43,926 nt of DNA, taken from the NCBI GenBank assembly GCA_001642005.1, contig LWCA01000176.1, forward strand, positions 1 through 43,926, in the 5' to 3' direction. Of the stretch, positions 42,700 to 43,926 are shown piece after piece (the stretch's first letter is position 1; every line of letters begins with the position of its first letter). This stretch comes from Intoshia linei (Eukaryota > Orthonectida > Rhopaluridae). Both the position numbers and the translations under genes were made by a program. The notes beneath the pieces are model-generated. The model saw nothing but the letters and a program-made list of their open reading frames with translations, did no database searches and had not been told where the DNA came from.

Positions 42700-43926
42700 A
42701 AATAAACGGTAACACACACAGACATTAATTTTTATATAAGTTTCAAACAGATTTGCTAATTTCGAAATTAGAAACGGAGACATTTCATTTTTACATTATA
42801 TAATATATATATATGCAAGTAAATCATATCTTTTTAACTTTTTGTCATGCACGATCCCATTTTAATGATATAAAAATTTTGGTACTCCACATATCATATT
42901 TATTGCTACATTAAAAATGGGATTTCAATTAATTGAAATTTCATTCACGATTTCTCATTACAAGTATTTCAATTGCTTTTCATAAAAAATATAAGTTAAG
43001 TATTGTAAATCCTTTCCATTAAATATAAATGAATTGTGAACCAAATTCAATTTTTTTTGTTTTTGGTAAAAAACAATTCAAAAATTTTTACTATTACTCA
43101 ACAAATTTTGAATTCCCGATTTTAGCAAATAGTGGAGACTCCACTGTAATATCAGTGAAGATACAAAAAAAATTAAATTTTCATAATCATTAAATTCAAA
43201 ATTTTTAATTTTCTATTAGCCGTACAGCATAAATGAGCCAACTTGTTTAATTCAAATAATAGTTGCATATTTTATATATCTGGTAAACATATGTATTTAC
43301 TATATTTATTTAAAATATTATTTATCTTTACTTATATAATGTTCTACGCAATATTTATTTGTGTGTGTGTTCCACTTTATTTCAATAACTACTAGTCTTA
43401 GAATTTTAAAAATTTCATATTTCAATTAGTTATTCCTGGGGAATATAATAAGATAAATTTAAACCTCTCAAACTCACATCTTACGGGTCAAAACCCCAAT
43501 TGTCCTTTTTTTTGATAATAAACGAATTGGAGAAATTAAAAAAATATATAAGCTGATACGGATTTTAAAATAATAAACATTATCATAAATTTAAATTTAA
43601 AAAAATTATATCTTCAGAGCCAAAACCACAATGAAACAGCCCTAAAACTTAAAAAAAATTACCAGTGGTACAGTTGTATCCTGTTAAACACACAAAAAAA
43701 TCCGAATATATGACGTTTTCACGGTCAAAAAAGCATTTTAGTATTCATATACTTTTTCCAAAGTATTTTATTAAAACAAAAAATGTAAAATAATTAACTG
43801 CCGAAAATTAAAAAAACAATTATTTTGATAGAGCTTATTCCAGTTGATATAAATACAAAATTTCACTCCCACAAATCTACGCATTCCCGGTGAAAAATAA
43901 TTTTTAATACATTATCAACCAATATT
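42700..43926. repeat. R1 fragments upstream of the gene
   Basis: 42700-42765 is an R1 end (GTAACACACACAGACATTAA, TTTATATAAGTTTC). 43320-43926 is a long forward R1 copy (TTACTTATATAATGTTCTAC, CACATCTTACGGGTCAAAAC), cut by the window edge. 42766-43319 has no recognised feature. Confidence 0.7.

Overview
The window is eukaryotic, about three-quarters A+T, and is filled by one very long gene on the minus strand: an axonemal dynein heavy chain of the DNAH5/DNAH8 (outer-arm) type. Translation starts at 42054. The gene runs leftwards through 75 coding exons that I could chain in consistent reading phase, about 12.9 kb of coding sequence or 4,310 residues. It leaves the window in the region before the C-terminal domain. 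A long dynein tail, tiny introns, hAT, pogo/Tigger and Harbinger-type transposons, and no bacterial features indicate an animal. An arthropod is possible, but I cannot place the species.

Layout, in gene order: N-terminal tail (42054-35004), rest of the tail (31894-26806), linker (27018-19322), AAA1 (19281-17976), AAA2 (17937-13645), AAA3 (12908-10083), AAA4 (8729-6272), stalk and microtubule-binding tip (6157-4518), AAA5 (4045-2152), AAA5/AAA6 (2092-1155), and the lead into the C-terminal domain (1097-682). Most introns are extremely short (about half are 35-50 nt). A minority are 1-3 kb, and these hold almost all of the transposons and repeats.

The main observation is that this looks like a full-length, intact dynein whose main motor site has been dismantled. 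At AAA1 the Walker A loop reads GSQMAYKQ where GPAGTGKT is expected. The Walker B acid pair is KN instead of DE, the sensor-I Asn is Thr, the sensor-II Arg is not visible, and the Arg finger that AAA2 should supply in trans is missing. The AAA4 P-loop is also lost (CNAGSNIAE). AAA2 (GRAGTGKS) and AAA3 (GSNAQGKS, with Walker B FIDD) keep their motifs. The stalk carries acidic, Asp/Ser-rich segments in both coiled-coil arms. The open frame across 75 exons argues against a pseudogene and for a conserved non-motor or regulatory dynein arm. That functional reading is inference.

The large introns contain hAT elements with 8-bp target duplications (four perfect, one imperfect), two pogo/Tigger elements with TA duplications, a PIF/Harbinger (ISL2EU-like) element with roughly 38-bp inverted repeats, recurrent minisatellites, a dispersed repeat with a (TG)n/TCTG end, and a roughly 55-bp conserved hairpin element present four times. 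All genes and repeats are described from the sequence alone; no database search was possible.
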